Shown here: positions 27,436 through 36,254 of the stretch, piece after piece | How the letters are laid out: every line of letters starts with the position of its first letter | Numbering within the stretch: position 1 is the first letter of the stretch | Assembly (NCBI GenBank): GCA_020635905.1 | Contig: JACJYV010000007.1 | Coordinates: 558,001 to 622,000 of the forward strand | Reading direction: 5' to 3' | DNA from: Bacteroidia bacterium | GTDB lineage: Bacteria; Bacteroidota; Bacteroidia; J057; JADKCL01 | DNA: 64,000 bases | Translations under genes and position numbers: made by a program | Notes under the pieces: generated by a model | Database searches by the model: none | What the model saw: only the letters and a program-made list of their open reading frames with translations | Told to the model about the DNA's origin: nothing

Positions 27436-29634
27436 TTATTTGGTCAGGATAAACCTTCTGACCATTTGTTGCTCTCCTGCCTGCAGCCTGATCAGGTACA
27501 CACCTTCGGCGAGGTGATTCAGATTGAGGCGGGTTTTGACCGCCTGGGTACGACCCAGATTGAGGCTTTCCAGGGTTTGTCCCATCAGATTAGTCACCTG
27601 AATTTGCACTTTTTCTTCCTTATTCAGGGCAATTTCCAGATTTACCCCTCCCGATCCCGGGTTGGGGTACAGGTTGAATTCAGGGTTAAAATCAGGATTA
27701 TTCAACCCGATCAACACCACAGGCACAGAATCACAAATGGTATTGGTGCCACAGGTATCATGCACCGTCATACAGACAAAGTACACGCCATTGGCGCCAA
27801 AGGTATGGCTGGGGTCTGTGGCCGTAGAGGTGTTTCCATCCCCAAAATCCCAGCTGAAAGTGGAGCCCACCCCGCTGCTGGAAGTATTGGTAAAATTGGC
27901 AGTGAGGTTGGTGGTGGTGAAGGTAAATCCAGCCGTGGGAACCGGGCAGGTAATGGTCACCGTTTTACAGCTGGAATCAGTGCCACACACGTCCGTGATG
28001 GTCAGGCAGACGGTGTAGCTGCCAGCGGCTGCGTAGGTATGAGCCGGGCTGGCCGTGGTGGAAGTGCCTCCGTCTCCAAAATCCCAAAGATAGCTGGCGG
28101 TACCCGTGCTTTGGCTCATATCCGCAAAGCTGGCAGTAAAGAGGTTTACGCTGGCAGAAAAATTGGGAGAAGGCACCGGGCAGGAAACAGTTTGGACCTG
28201 ACAGAAGGTGTCGGCGCCACAAATGTTGCTCACAATCAGGCATACAGTATAGGTCCCTGCCGAACCATAGGTATGATTCGGGTTTTGTGTAGCAGAGGTA
28301 TTTCCATCCCCAAAATCCCAACTCCAGCCATTGGCCCCGCTGGAAGTGCTGGTGAAGGCCACGTCATAGCCAACTGCAGAACTGGTAAACGAAGCGGCAG
28401 GAGCCGCACAGATAATGGCGACGCTGTCGCAAACGGTTACGTTGCCGCCGCAGGCGCTGGAAACGGTCTGACAGACATAATAAGTGCCGCCTGAAGGGAA
28501 GGTATGGGAAGGATTTTGCTGGGTGGAGGTGGAAGAACCATCCCCAAAATCCCAGGACCAGCTGCTACCCCCGCTGGAGGTGTCGGTAAAGATCGCCTGC
28601 AAACCAGTGGCAGTTTGGGTAAATCCACCCGAAACAAGACAGGAACTGAGGGTAAAGGTAGTGTCTTCCCCGCAGAAAGATCCCCAGCCAAAGATGGTGT
28701 CGCCCATGGTAACGGTCACAGGACCGCAACCCGTGTAGGGGATACAGCTGTCCACCACGCTTTGCACCCCTGAGCCGTCCCCAAAATCCCAGGCAAAGCT
28801 GAATTCAGGAGCGCCCAGGAAGGCCAGCTGGTTGTACATGCGGTGAAAAAACACAGGCGAAGCCGTATTGGTGAAGCAAACGGTGGGGGAGGGGGAAGAA
28901 AAACAACTGATGCTGGAGGCAACATTCGCACTGAGTGAATAGGTGACGTAGGGTTCGGCCAGAAAATCAGCGTCAAACGGGTTGCCACCCACACTCAGGT
29001 CATAACCGCGCAGCCAGTTGGCGCCAATGCGGGCGCTGGCCAGATATTCACCTGCCCCATCCCCTGCTGTCCAGTCGTTGAAGAAGGCAATCAGGCTGTT
29101 GGCGGTGTTATTGTCCACCACCAGTACGTAGGGAGCTGATACAGTCACAGGTGAAGTGAAGGTGACATGCTTGGCGATGCTGGCCAAAGTGGTGCCGCTG
29201 GTGGTATCCACCACAATGGTTTTGGTGGCCAGGGCGGTCCCCAGGGGCATGGAATCGGGTCCTGCGGCGTATAATTGGCAGGTAATTGTCTGGGTGACGC
29301 CTCCTATGGTATTTTGCTTGAAACCGTAAAAGGTGAATCCGTGAATGGTAATAGGCTGCGGGGCATCGTAGTACTGACAGGCCGAACGGGCCGAAGTGGC
29401 ATTGTTCAGCAGCAGGGCAGGAATGCCCGTGGCCTTGGCCAGGGCATATTGCAGGGTGTCCTGGCCGCAGGAAACGGTTCGGGACCTGAGCATTTTCACC
29501 GCCGCGTGGAAGTCATAGGCGGGATGACTTTTATTGGCAGAGGGGAGCGCCTGCAGGGAATTGGATTGGGCCATGGCCCCTATTCCTGACAGGACAAAAA
29601 GAAGCAGAAGTGTAAGGGATAAATTTTTTCTCAT
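27436..29634 (-). CDS. secreted PKD-domain protein with T9SS sorting domain (paralogue 2)
   Basis: A 732-residue exported protein and paralogue of the next gene downstream. A signal peptide ends near GAMAQ (about 23). Residues about 55-240 repeat the shared module (CQYYDAPQPITIHGFTFY, CQLYAAGPDSMPLG). One degenerate PKD-like segment and four regular PKD domains follow, each with WDFGDG and a HTF/HTY motif and each separated by a short Cys-containing linker (about one Cys pair per domain). The tail NLYPNPGSGGVNLEI ... AEGVYLIRLQAGEQ is a T9SS type A domain. The four PKD units are alike, so internal duplication has extended it relative to its paralogue. A ligand cannot be inferred. Confidence 0.86.
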   Translation of the reverse strand: MRKNLSLTLLLLFVLSGIGAMAQSNSLQALPSANKSHPAYDFHAAVKMLRSRTVSCGQDTLQYALAKATGIPALLLNNATSARSACQYYDAPQPITIHGFTFYGFKQNTIGGVTQTITCQLYAAGPDSMPLGTALATKTIVVDTTSGTTLASIAKHVTFTSPVTVSAPYVLVVDNNTANSLIAFFNDWTAGDGAGEYLASARIGANWLRGYDLSVGGNPFDADFLAEPYVTYSLSANVASSISCFSSPSPTVCFTNTASPVFFHRMYNQLAFLGAPEFSFAWDFGDGSGVQSVVDSCIPYTGCGPVTVTMGDTIFGWGSFCGEDTTFTLSSCLVSGGFTQTATGLQAIFTDTSSGGSSWSWDFGDGSSTSTQQNPSHTFPSGGTYYVCQTVSSACGGNVTVCDSVAIICAAPAASFTSSAVGYDVAFTSTSSGANGWSWDFGDGNTSATQNPNHTYGSAGTYTVCLIVSNICGADTFCQVQTVSCPVPSPNFSASVNLFTASFADMSQSTGTASYLWDFGDGGTSTTASPAHTYAAAGSYTVCLTITDVCGTDSSCKTVTITCPVPTAGFTFTTTNLTANFTNTSSSGVGSTFSWDFGDGNTSTATDPSHTFGANGVYFVCMTVHDTCGTNTICDSVPVVLIGLNNPDFNPEFNLYPNPGSGGVNLEIALNKEEKVQIQVTNLMGQTLESLNLGRTQAVKTRLNLNHLAEGVYLIRLQAGEQQMVRRFILTK

Positions 29635-29761
29635 GTTTCAGAATTTTTAACGCAGAAGTAAGATACAAAAGAGTTGGGAAGGATAATTCAAAAAAGGAGA
29701 ATTGGGTCGCAATCTGGCGCAGTTTGGAGAAAAACCTCAATGTAAGCTGGTAGAGCTTCGC

Positions 29762-31741
29762 TTAATAAGCCAGCAGTTCCTCCACCGCGGCTTTCAGCCG
29801 CGCTCTTCCCAAAAACTGCTCCTCCAGTTTGGCGTGGAAAGGCACAGGAGTATCAAGTGAGCCAATTCTGCGCACGGGTCCGTCGAGATGTTCAAACATT
29901 TCTTCGGAAATGCAGGCTGCCACCTCCGCGCTGAAACTCAGTCTCGAGGTGTCTTCGCTTACCACCAGCACCTTGCCTGTTTTGCGAATGGAAGCAAACA
30001 CCGTTTCCTTGTCCCAGGGCACCAGGGTGCGCAAATCCACCACTTCGATACTTGCTGCTGAAAGGGCTTCAGCCACCTCCAGGGCCCAGTGAACCCCCCA
30101 GCCATAACTCACAATCGTGAGGTCGGTGCCGGGGCGGACAATGGCCGCCTGACCGAGCGGCAGTTCGTAATATTCTTCGGGAACGGGGCCCGAAATGGTA
30201 CGGTAAAGTGCTTTATGTTCGAAAAACATGACCGGATTCGGGTCGGCAATGGAAGCCGCGAGCAGGCCTTTGGCGTCGTAAGGGTTGGAGGGGAACACCA
30301 CTTTCAGGCCGGCGGTTTTGGCAAACCAGGCTTCCGTGCTCTGCGAATGGTAGGGACCAGCTGCCACACCCGCGCCCGTGGGCATGCGCACTGTGACGTT
30401 GACGGGCAAATCCCAGCGATAATGGGTTTTGGACAGGTTGTTGACGATCTGGTTAAATCCGCAGGAAACGAAATCCGAAAACTGCATTTCCACCACGCAG
30501 GGGCGGCCCCGCAGGCTCAATCCTACCGCGGCACCCAACGGAGCAGACTCAGAGATGGGGGTATTGCGGATGCGGTCACGACCGAATTTTTCCAGAAATC
30601 CATCTGTCACCTTGAATACGCCGCCGTAATCCCCAATGTCCTGGCCCATCACGATCAGTTTTTCGTCGCGCTCCAGGGCCTGTTCCAGGCCCTCTTTGCA
30701 GGCATCCACCAGGCGAAGTTCGCGGGTACCCGGGGCGGGAGCGGAGGTGGAAATAATGGGGGAGGGGGCAAACACATCGCCCATTTCCTCCGCGATATCC
30801 GGGCTTACTTCGGGCTCTTTTTCGGCGGCTTTCAGATCGGCATTGATCTGATTTTTGAGCTTTTGGCGAATGGATTTGATGGTGGATTCGTCGAGAACAC
30901 CTGTTTTGAGCAGGAAATTTTCAAAATTGACCACGGGGTCTTTGATGGCCCATTCGTCAAAGAGTTCCTGGGGCACATATTTGGTGCCTGAGGCTTCCTC
31001 GTGACCCCGCATGCGGAAGGTCATGGCTTCTAAAAGGACCGGGCGACGGTCTTTGCGCATTTTTTCAGCGATCGCAGTTACCGCGCGATGAACTTCAAGG
31101 ATGTTATTTCCATCCACCTGCACGCCTTCCATGCCGTAGCCAATGGCTTTGTCAATGAATTGCTTGTGGCGAAATTGCTCTCTGGAAGGAGTGGAAAGGC
31201 CGTAGCCGTTGTTTTCAATGAGGAAAATGACCGGCAGGTCCCACACGGTGGCCAGGTTGATGGCTTCATGGAAATCGCCTTCGCTGGCTCCCCCATCTCC
31301 CGAAAAAACCATGGAAATGAAGTTTTCCCCATCCAGGTTACTGGCCAGAGAAAGCCCGTCTGCCACAGGAAGCATGGCACCCAGGTGGCTGATCATGCCA
31401 ATGATTTTGTATTCAGGCGTACCAAAGTGAAAGGAGCGGTCACGGCCTTTGGTAAAGCCGCTTTTTTTGCCCTGCCACTGGGAGAACAATTTGACAAAGG
31501 GGATTTTGCGGCTGGTCCAGACGCCCAGGTTGCGGTGCAGGGGCAAAATCCAATCGTCGGACTGGAGGGCCCGGGTGGCACCCACGGCGATGGCTTCCTG
31601 CCCAATGCCTGAAAACCATTTGGAAATCCGGCCCTGGCGAAGCAAAATCAGCATTTTTTCTTCGATCAGGCGGGGATAGAGAAGACTTTCGTACAAGTCG
31701 CGAAGGGCTTCATCTGAGTATCCTGTGCGGTCAAAATTCAT
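29762..31741 (-). CDS. 2-oxoacid dehydrogenase E1, alpha and beta subunits fused
   Basis: A thiamine-diphosphate-dependent E1 of 659 residues in which the alpha part (1 to about 330) and the beta part (about 345-659) are joined by a short Pro-rich linker. The TPP motif GDGGASEGDF (148-157) to NN at 177-178 is in the alpha half. The beta half starts with ELRLVDACKEGLEQALERDEK and holds VMGQDIGDYGGVF and HSQSTEAWF. The family makes acyl-CoA from pyruvate or branched-chain 2-oxoacids together with E2 and E3. The alpha-part wording resembles branched-chain enzymes, but substrate choice is not certain. Fused E1 is known in this phylum. No E2 or E3 gene is in the window. Confidence 0.88.
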   Translation of the reverse strand: MNFDRTGYSDEALRDLYESLLYPRLIEEKMLILLRQGRISKWFSGIGQEAIAVGATRALQSDDWILPLHRNLGVWTSRKIPFVKLFSQWQGKKSGFTKGRDRSFHFGTPEYKIIGMISHLGAMLPVADGLSLASNLDGENFISMVFSGDGGASEGDFHEAINLATVWDLPVIFLIENNGYGLSTPSREQFRHKQFIDKAIGYGMEGVQVDGNNILEVHRAVTAIAEKMRKDRRPVLLEAMTFRMRGHEEASGTKYVPQELFDEWAIKDPVVNFENFLLKTGVLDESTIKSIRQKLKNQINADLKAAEKEPEVSPDIAEEMGDVFAPSPIISTSAPAPGTRELRLVDACKEGLEQALERDEKLIVMGQDIGDYGGVFKVTDGFLEKFGRDRIRNTPISESAPLGAAVGLSLRGRPCVVEMQFSDFVSCGFNQIVNNLSKTHYRWDLPVNVTVRMPTGAGVAAGPYHSQSTEAWFAKTAGLKVVFPSNPYDAKGLLAASIADPNPVMFFEHKALYRTISGPVPEEYYELPLGQAAIVRPGTDLTIVSYGWGVHWALEVAEALSAASIEVVDLRTLVPWDKETVFASIRKTGKVLVVSEDTSRLSFSAEVAACISEEMFEHLDGPVRRIGSLDTPVPFHAKLEEQFLGRARLKAAVEELLAY

Positions 31742-31849
31742 GGGGAATAATATTTGAAGGCAAGTTTACGAAGATATTTTGAAACAAAATGCAAGGGTTT
31801 GTCACGGAGTGACGGGTTATTCTGATGGCCTCGGCTGCCTGAGGGATGA

Positions 31850-31882
31850 GGGGCCGCGGCGGCGCTTTTTGCCGCGGTCCCC
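31850..31882. repeat. GC-rich hairpin upstream of the E1 gene
   Basis: GGGGCCGCGGC (31850-31860) pairs with GCCGCGG plus CCCC (31871-31882) with one unpaired base, loop of 10. It lies between a DinB-like gene end and the E1 start, in a GC-rich gap of 248 bases. It could terminate the DinB-like gene or be a repeat-element fragment; there is no T-tract. Confidence 0.5.
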
Positions 31883-31989
31883 GGAGAAGGGTGGGTGGTG
31901 CGACAGGCAGGCCAGCCCTGGGTTTTGGCCCTGGCCCCCTTTCCAGCGGACAACCTTTTTTCATCAGACTTTTTTTCCAAAACACCCCT

Positions 31990-32484
31990 TTACCAGCTTT
32001 CTCCTCCTGAAGGCGGGGGCCAGTCTCCCTGGATTTGTCGCAAGGTTACGATCTGGCCAAGGTGATAACTTTGGTGAGAGGCCAGGGTTTGCAGCAACTC
32101 GAAGCCGTTGCCGTATTTGTGCTGAAGGTTGGAAAGGGTATCTGGTTGCTCCTGGAGCCACTTTTCTGCCAGCTGGGTATGTTGCAAAAGGGTTTGAATG
32201 GCCAAATCCAGGGTTTGCTGATCAGGGGGAGAAGTGGTTTCCTGCCAACCTTCAGCAGCGGTTTTGGCCGGGGCATGGGGACGGTTTTCGAAGATGGCAA
32301 AGCAAATTTCCCACCAGTAATTGAGGTGCCCGATGATCTGCCAGATGGTGTGAGGGGCGAGGGAAATGCGGTTTGCAGCCACGGCAAGGGTGAGATTCTC
32401 GAGGGCTTTGGCCGGTACCACATGAGAATGGACGCCCTGAATGGCACGGCCCAATAGTTTCTGAATGGGGTCTGAGGAGGTCAT
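31990..32484 (-). CDS. DinB-like metalloenzyme-superfamily protein
   Basis: A 164-residue four-helix-bundle protein of the DinB/YfiT-like superfamily, often of unknown substrate and sometimes a thiol transferase. Candidate metal His residues lie in IWQIIGHLNYWWE and in LASHQSYHLGQIVTLRQIQG, the usual spacing for the His triad. The ATG at 32484 is chosen because an ATG at 32514 lies inside the terminator hairpin of the secG gene. It probably has its own transcript, although it lies downstream of secG on the same strand. Function unknown. Confidence 0.8.
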   Translation of the reverse strand: MTSSDPIQKLLGRAIQGVHSHVVPAKALENLTLAVAANRISLAPHTIWQIIGHLNYWWEICFAIFENRPHAPAKTAAEGWQETTSPPDQQTLDLAIQTLLQHTQLAEKWLQEQPDTLSNLQHKYGNGFELLQTLASHQSYHLGQIVTLRQIQGDWPPPSGGESW

Positions 32485-32492
32485 TTTGGGAT

Positions 32493-32524
32493 AAAAAAAG
32501 ACCCCTCCGCGCATTGGGAGGGGT
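32493..32524 (-). terminator. rho-independent terminator after secG
   Basis: ACCCCTCC (32501-32508) pairs with GGAGGGGT (32517-32524), 8-base loop. On the minus strand a run of seven T (32493-32499 as A) follows. It ends the miaB-to-secG transcript after the secG stop at 32551. Confidence 0.82.
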
Positions 32525-32550
32525 TAACTGACACAGCTGGTGCTATATTT

Positions 32551-32886
32551 TTATTCTTCTTCTCCGCCACCTGACGGAAGTGAAGTTTGGTTCAGTTGGA
32601 GAGATTGTCCTTCGATTTGGTTGGACATGCGGCTCTTTTTGAGTGCAATTTCATTGGTGGGGGTGGCAACGTTGGCTACAAAAGCAGCGAACATCAGGGC
32701 CCCGATCAGATACCAGGTGAATTTTTCCACGTCCTGGGTGGCACGGCGGGCGCCAATCATGCTGGAGATGTTGGAAGCGCCAAAGGCACTGGAAAGTCCG
32801 CCTCCCTTGCTGTTCTGAACCAGAACGATGAGGACGAGCAGAACTGAAAACACCATTGCCAGGATTCCAAAAATTATAGCAATCAT
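32551..32886 (-). CDS. secG: preprotein translocase subunit SecG
   Basis: A 111-residue small membrane subunit of the SecYEG export channel. Two hydrophobic segments are seen: residues about 2-22 and 58-75. Between them lies QNSKGGGLSSAFGAS, the conserved SecG cytoplasmic loop. The C-terminal tail is charged and low-complexity. The start ATG overlaps the stop of the upstream TPR gene by four bases (ATGA), and the terminator follows. The SecG of this phylum usually ends this five-gene cluster. Confidence 0.88.
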   Translation of the reverse strand: MIAIIFGILAMVFSVLLVLIVLVQNSKGGGLSSAFGASNISSMIGARRATQDVEKFTWYLIGALMFAAFVANVATPTNEIALKKSRMSNQIEGQSLQLNQTSLPSGGGEEE

Positions 32887-34376
32887 TTTTTCTTCAATTT
32901 TAAAATTTGATCTGCAAAGTACGTCTTTTTCTCAGGAAATTGCAAGCTGAGCTTCTCGTAAATTTTGGTTGCTTTAGAGATATTTCCCTGATCAGCATGA
33001 ATTTTTGCCAGCGTTTCGCTGATCAGCTCTTCGTTTTCGAGGACGCTGGTTTTGCCCAACTCTTTGTCTTTGATTTCGAAACCGCGGGGGTCAGAGAGGG
33101 TGGGTTCCTCTTCGATAAACTTCTCAATCAGCTCATCCACAGGCTTTTTGGAAACAGAAACCTGGCTGGATTCCGTTTCTGACCAGCTGGAGTCTGCGGC
33201 GTCGTCGTCGAGAAAATTGAAGCCCGAGAAGGCGCCAATTTCGTATTCCGTTTCTGAAATTGGTTTTTCCGCTGCTTTTTCGACCACTTGTTCGGGGGCG
33301 GCAATGTCGGCCACCGGGCTGAATTCGAGTTCGATTTTTTCGGGCAGAACGGTTATTTCGGGAACAGTTTCGCTTTCCGTTTCAGATTTCTGGGGTAATT
33401 CTGCCTTTTTGTTTTGCTTTTTGCTGGTTTTTTCCGCCTTTGGTTTTTGCTTTTTGGCAGGTTCGGCCGGGATGGCGGGAATCTCGGCTGCAGTTATTTC
33501 AGGCAGGACAAGACCCGGGGCAAATTGAGATATCTGGGCGCGGATGGCCTGCATGCGCCATTCAAACTGGCTTAGGCGAATCCTGATTTTGGTATTCATG
33601 AACCAATTGATCCCAGGATCGTTTTGCACCAGGGTGCTGAACTGTTCGCTGGCCGCATTGGTGGCGGGTCCTTCAGCCAGGATTTTGGCCCGCTCTGTAT
33701 CGTCGATCACGGCCCTTTCGGCCTGATTTTCGACAAGGGAGGCAGGCGTTTCTTCCTCCTGCTTAAGATGAACTGGCTCCAAAACGGGTTCCTCTTCAGG
33801 TTCCTGAACAGGGTTTTCTTCCACGGAAGAAATTTCTTCCATTACTTCTGTTTCAGCTACCAATTCCTCTTCCGTCTGGGCTTCTGCGACTGCCTCTTCA
33901 AGGGCTTCAGTTTCTGCCGTGATTTCCTCCGTTTTGGGAATTTCAGGAGCAATTTCTTCGTTTTGAGGGGTTTCGGGGGAAAGAGTTTCCGCAGATTCAA
34001 CCCCGGGGACAGATGCAATTATTTGCTCCGCGGCATTTTGGACGGTCACTGGAGCCTCGTCCACAGTGGTTTCCACGGTTTCAGGCTTTTCAGTCGGGGC
34101 AATTTCAGCTTCTGGAGTACTCTGACCAGCCTTTACAGGGAAGGGCGCATCGATGAAATTTTGCAGGGTGGCGCGGTGATTGAAGCGGGCTGCGGCTGCG
34201 AGTAAATTCTGCTGCCCGGACTGCGGGTTGGAGTATCCCGAATTTCTGGCCAAAATGGCATCAGGAAGGGCAAAGAAGGGGTATTCCCGGGTCCATGCCT
34301 TCAATTGATTTACTTCAAGTTCTTCCAGCGGGTCTTGAAGGGATTTTCGATACAGTTCCAGGATTTTTCCGTCCAT
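32883..34376 (-). CDS. TPR-tail protein with Pro/Glu-rich disordered centre
   Basis: A 497-residue protein conserved at this position in the phylum as far as I recall; function unknown. The N-terminal 60 residues (DGKILELYRKSLQDPLEELE) form helices. Residues about 95-260 are a low-complexity Glu/Pro/Val-rich region, and another Lys/Ala-rich patch follows near 310 (KKQKPKAEKTSKKQN). The last 60 residues hold one TPR-like unit (AKIHADQGNISKATKIYEKL). No signal peptide is present. The ATG at 34376 is preferred over a TTG at 34394. It sits between lptE and secG, and a strong hairpin in the 141-base gap to lptE may affect expression. Confidence 0.75.
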   Translation of the reverse strand: MDGKILELYRKSLQDPLEELEVNQLKAWTREYPFFALPDAILARNSGYSNPQSGQQNLLAAAARFNHRATLQNFIDAPFPVKAGQSTPEAEIAPTEKPETVETTVDEAPVTVQNAAEQIIASVPGVESAETLSPETPQNEEIAPEIPKTEEITAETEALEEAVAEAQTEEELVAETEVMEEISSVEENPVQEPEEEPVLEPVHLKQEEETPASLVENQAERAVIDDTERAKILAEGPATNAASEQFSTLVQNDPGINWFMNTKIRIRLSQFEWRMQAIRAQISQFAPGLVLPEITAAEIPAIPAEPAKKQKPKAEKTSKKQNKKAELPQKSETESETVPEITVLPEKIELEFSPVADIAAPEQVVEKAAEKPISETEYEIGAFSGFNFLDDDAADSSWSETESSQVSVSKKPVDELIEKFIEEEPTLSDPRGFEIKDKELGKTSVLENEELISETLAKIHADQGNISKATKIYEKLSLQFPEKKTYFADQILKLKKK

Positions 34377-34416
34377 CCTGCAAAAATAAGGCAATTTTGC
34401 AAAGGATACAATATTT

Positions 34417-34515
34417 CAGTTTACGGTTTATAGTCAGTTTACGGTTTGCGGTTTACAGACAGTTTACGGTTTACAGTTTACGGTTTGGAACTGTAAACCG
34501 TAAACTGCGAACTGG
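34417..34515. repeat. CAGTTTACGGTTT word array with a 19-bp hairpin
   Basis: The words GTTTACGGTTT(A/G) recur about five times. CAGTTTACGGTTTACAGTT (34460-34478) and its exact reverse complement (34489-34507) make a 19-bp stem with a 10-base loop. It lies within the miaB-lptE-secG transcript, between lptE and the TPR gene. The same word occurs at 546-566 and 891-904. Confidence 0.85.
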
Positions 34516-34517
34516 TT

Positions 34518-35036
34518 TCACCAGTTGGCGAAGGTTTTGTTGAAGAGGTCCTGGGCGATTTTGTTGTTGACCTCGGTGATCAGGTCGTTTTCAATGGTGC
34601 TGATGTCAGTGGCGGCATCAAAATCTGCGAAGTTGGAGAAGGAGTCTTTCCAGGCCAGATCGGGGTGATTTTCCGAGGTCATTTCGGCGTTGATGCGAAT
34701 GGTCAGGCGGTTGGTGGCGGCTACGTCGCCGCCCGTGAGGTTAATGGGGGCCACATCGTAGTTGACAATGGCGCCGCTGAGGTTGAGATCACCATTGGAT
34801 TCGACCAACTGGAGGTTGGTGCGTGAGGTGAAAAAGTCCCTGACTTTTTCGGTAAAATCCTGGGCCAGGGTGCTGACCACGATGGGGGCGTTATTCTCAA
34901 ACTGCTCAATGGATATGGTTTTGACATCGCTGGGAATTTTTGCCCCCGTGAAGGTAAAACTGGGCTTGCAACCCGCTGATCCCAACAAAACGAGGGAAAT
35001 CAGGGCTGCTATTCCGTGGATGTACAAATTTTTCAT
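34518..35036 (-). CDS. lptE: LptE-like LPS-assembly lipoprotein
   Basis: A 172-residue outer-membrane lipoprotein. A signal peptide with hydrophobic ALISLVLLG ends in lipobox SAGC (C23). KPSFTFTGAKIPSDVKTISIEQFEN is the usual opening of LptE in Bacteroidota, followed by an alpha/beta SLBB-like domain. LptE forms the plug in the LptD barrel that carries LPS to the outer leaflet. Its ATG lies directly next to the stop of the sigma-54 activator gene (35036/35037), so they share a transcript. No lptD is in the window. Confidence 0.85.
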   Translation of the reverse strand: MKNLYIHGIAALISLVLLGSAGCKPSFTFTGAKIPSDVKTISIEQFENNAPIVVSTLAQDFTEKVRDFFTSRTNLQLVESNGDLNLSGAIVNYDVAPINLTGGDVAATNRLTIRINAEMTSENHPDLAWKDSFSNFADFDAATDISTIENDLITEVNNKIAQDLFNKTFANW

Positions 35037-36254
35037 TTAAGCCAGGTCGTAATAATTGATCTTGCGGTAAAGGGTTCGTTCGGAAATTCCCAACTCCTGA
35101 GCTGCTTTTTTGCGGTTGTTGCGGTGCTTTTGCAGGGCTTTGTTGATCATTTCCTTTTCCTTTTTTTCCAAAGAGAGTGATTCTTCCAGAAGCGGGGGAG
35201 AATTCTTCTGTGGTTGAACGGGATTTGGGTAGGAATATTGCCCAAAATTGCTCTGTTCGCGGGCTGGAGGTGGATTTCCCAGAAGTTGCTCCTGAGGTTT
35301 GGCCATCACGCCTCCGTTTCGAACCCCCATGAATACCAGGTTTTTCAGGTCGCTGACTTCCTGTTTGAGATCGAATATGAGCTTGTAAAGAATTTCAATT
35401 TCCCTTGCCGGATTGGCATTTTCATTGACCTGATTTGCTCCCTGAAAGCCGATTACGCTGGGCAGGTAGCTTTCCGTGATGTTCAGGTGATCGGCCAGTT
35501 CGTCGGCAGTGACAATGTCGTGATCGATGAGAACGGTCAGTTTTTCGGCGAAATTCCGCAATTCACGCACATTTCCCGGCCAGCGATAGTCATACAGCAT
35601 GTGGGCGGCTGCGTCTTCGAGGATCAGGGGATTGCGGTTGTATTTGTCGGCAAATTCGTTGGCAAAATAGCGGAAAAGCAGCTCTATGTCGTCGCCACGT
35701 TCGCGCAGAGGCGGCACCTTGATGGTCACGGTGTTGAGACGAAAGTAGAGGTCTTCACGAAAACGGCCCATTCTGATCATTTCGATCAGGTTTTTGTTGG
35801 TGGCGGCCACCACCCGCACGTCTGCCCGCTGAATTTTGCTCGATCCCACCCGCAAATATTCCCCGCTTTCCAGCAGGCGCAACAGGCGTGATTGGGTAGC
35901 CAGGGGCATTTCTGCAATCTCGTCCAGGAAAATGGTTCCCCCGTTTACTTCTTCAAAATACCCCTTGCGGGACTCATAGGCTGAAGTAAAGGAGCCTTTT
36001 TCATGGCCAAATAATTCTGAATCCATGGTCCCTTCGGGGATGGCGCCACAGTTGATGGCGATGAAGGGATCGTGTTTGCGCTTGGAGAATTGGTGAATGA
36101 TGCGCGAGAATACGTCTTTTCCCGTTCCGTTTTCCCCATTGATGAGCACGTTCACATCCGTGGGAGCAACCTGAAGCGCCACTTCAATGTTGCTGATCAG
36201 CCGTGGGTTGTGTCCCACAATGCCGAAACGGGTTTTCAGGGTATTGATATTCAT
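35037..36254 (-). CDS. sigma-54-dependent AAA+ transcription activator lacking a receiver domain
   Basis: A 405-residue bacterial enhancer-binding protein that starts directly with the AAA+ domain. Walker A is GENGTGKD (40-47), Walker B TIFLDE near 107-112, and VVAATNKNL the sensor-1 region. The C-terminal HTH is MINKALQKHRNNRKKAAQEL followed by GISERTLYR. The sigma-54-contact loop reads GSFTSA (87-92) instead of GAFTGA: Ala to Ser at the second place and Gly to Ser at the fifth. There is no N-terminal regulatory domain, so its activity must be controlled otherwise. Its start overlaps the miaB stop by four bases and it abuts lptE, which fits a role in envelope genes. Confidence 0.9.
   Translation of the reverse strand: MNINTLKTRFGIVGHNPRLISNIEVALQVAPTDVNVLINGENGTGKDVFSRIIHQFSKRKHDPFIAINCGAIPEGTMDSELFGHEKGSFTSAYESRKGYFEEVNGGTIFLDEIAEMPLATQSRLLRLLESGEYLRVGSSKIQRADVRVVAATNKNLIEMIRMGRFREDLYFRLNTVTIKVPPLRERGDDIELLFRYFANEFADKYNRNPLILEDAAAHMLYDYRWPGNVRELRNFAEKLTVLIDHDIVTADELADHLNITESYLPSVIGFQGANQVNENANPAREIEILYKLIFDLKQEVSDLKNLVFMGVRNGGVMAKPQEQLLGNPPPAREQSNFGQYSYPNPVQPQKNSPPLLEESLSLEKKEKEMINKALQKHRNNRKKAAQELGISERTLYRKINYYDLA

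Noticed and set aside
29762..31741. frameshift-merged E1 alpha and beta genes
   Set aside because: The linker is in frame and of normal composition; fused E1 proteins are known in this phylum.
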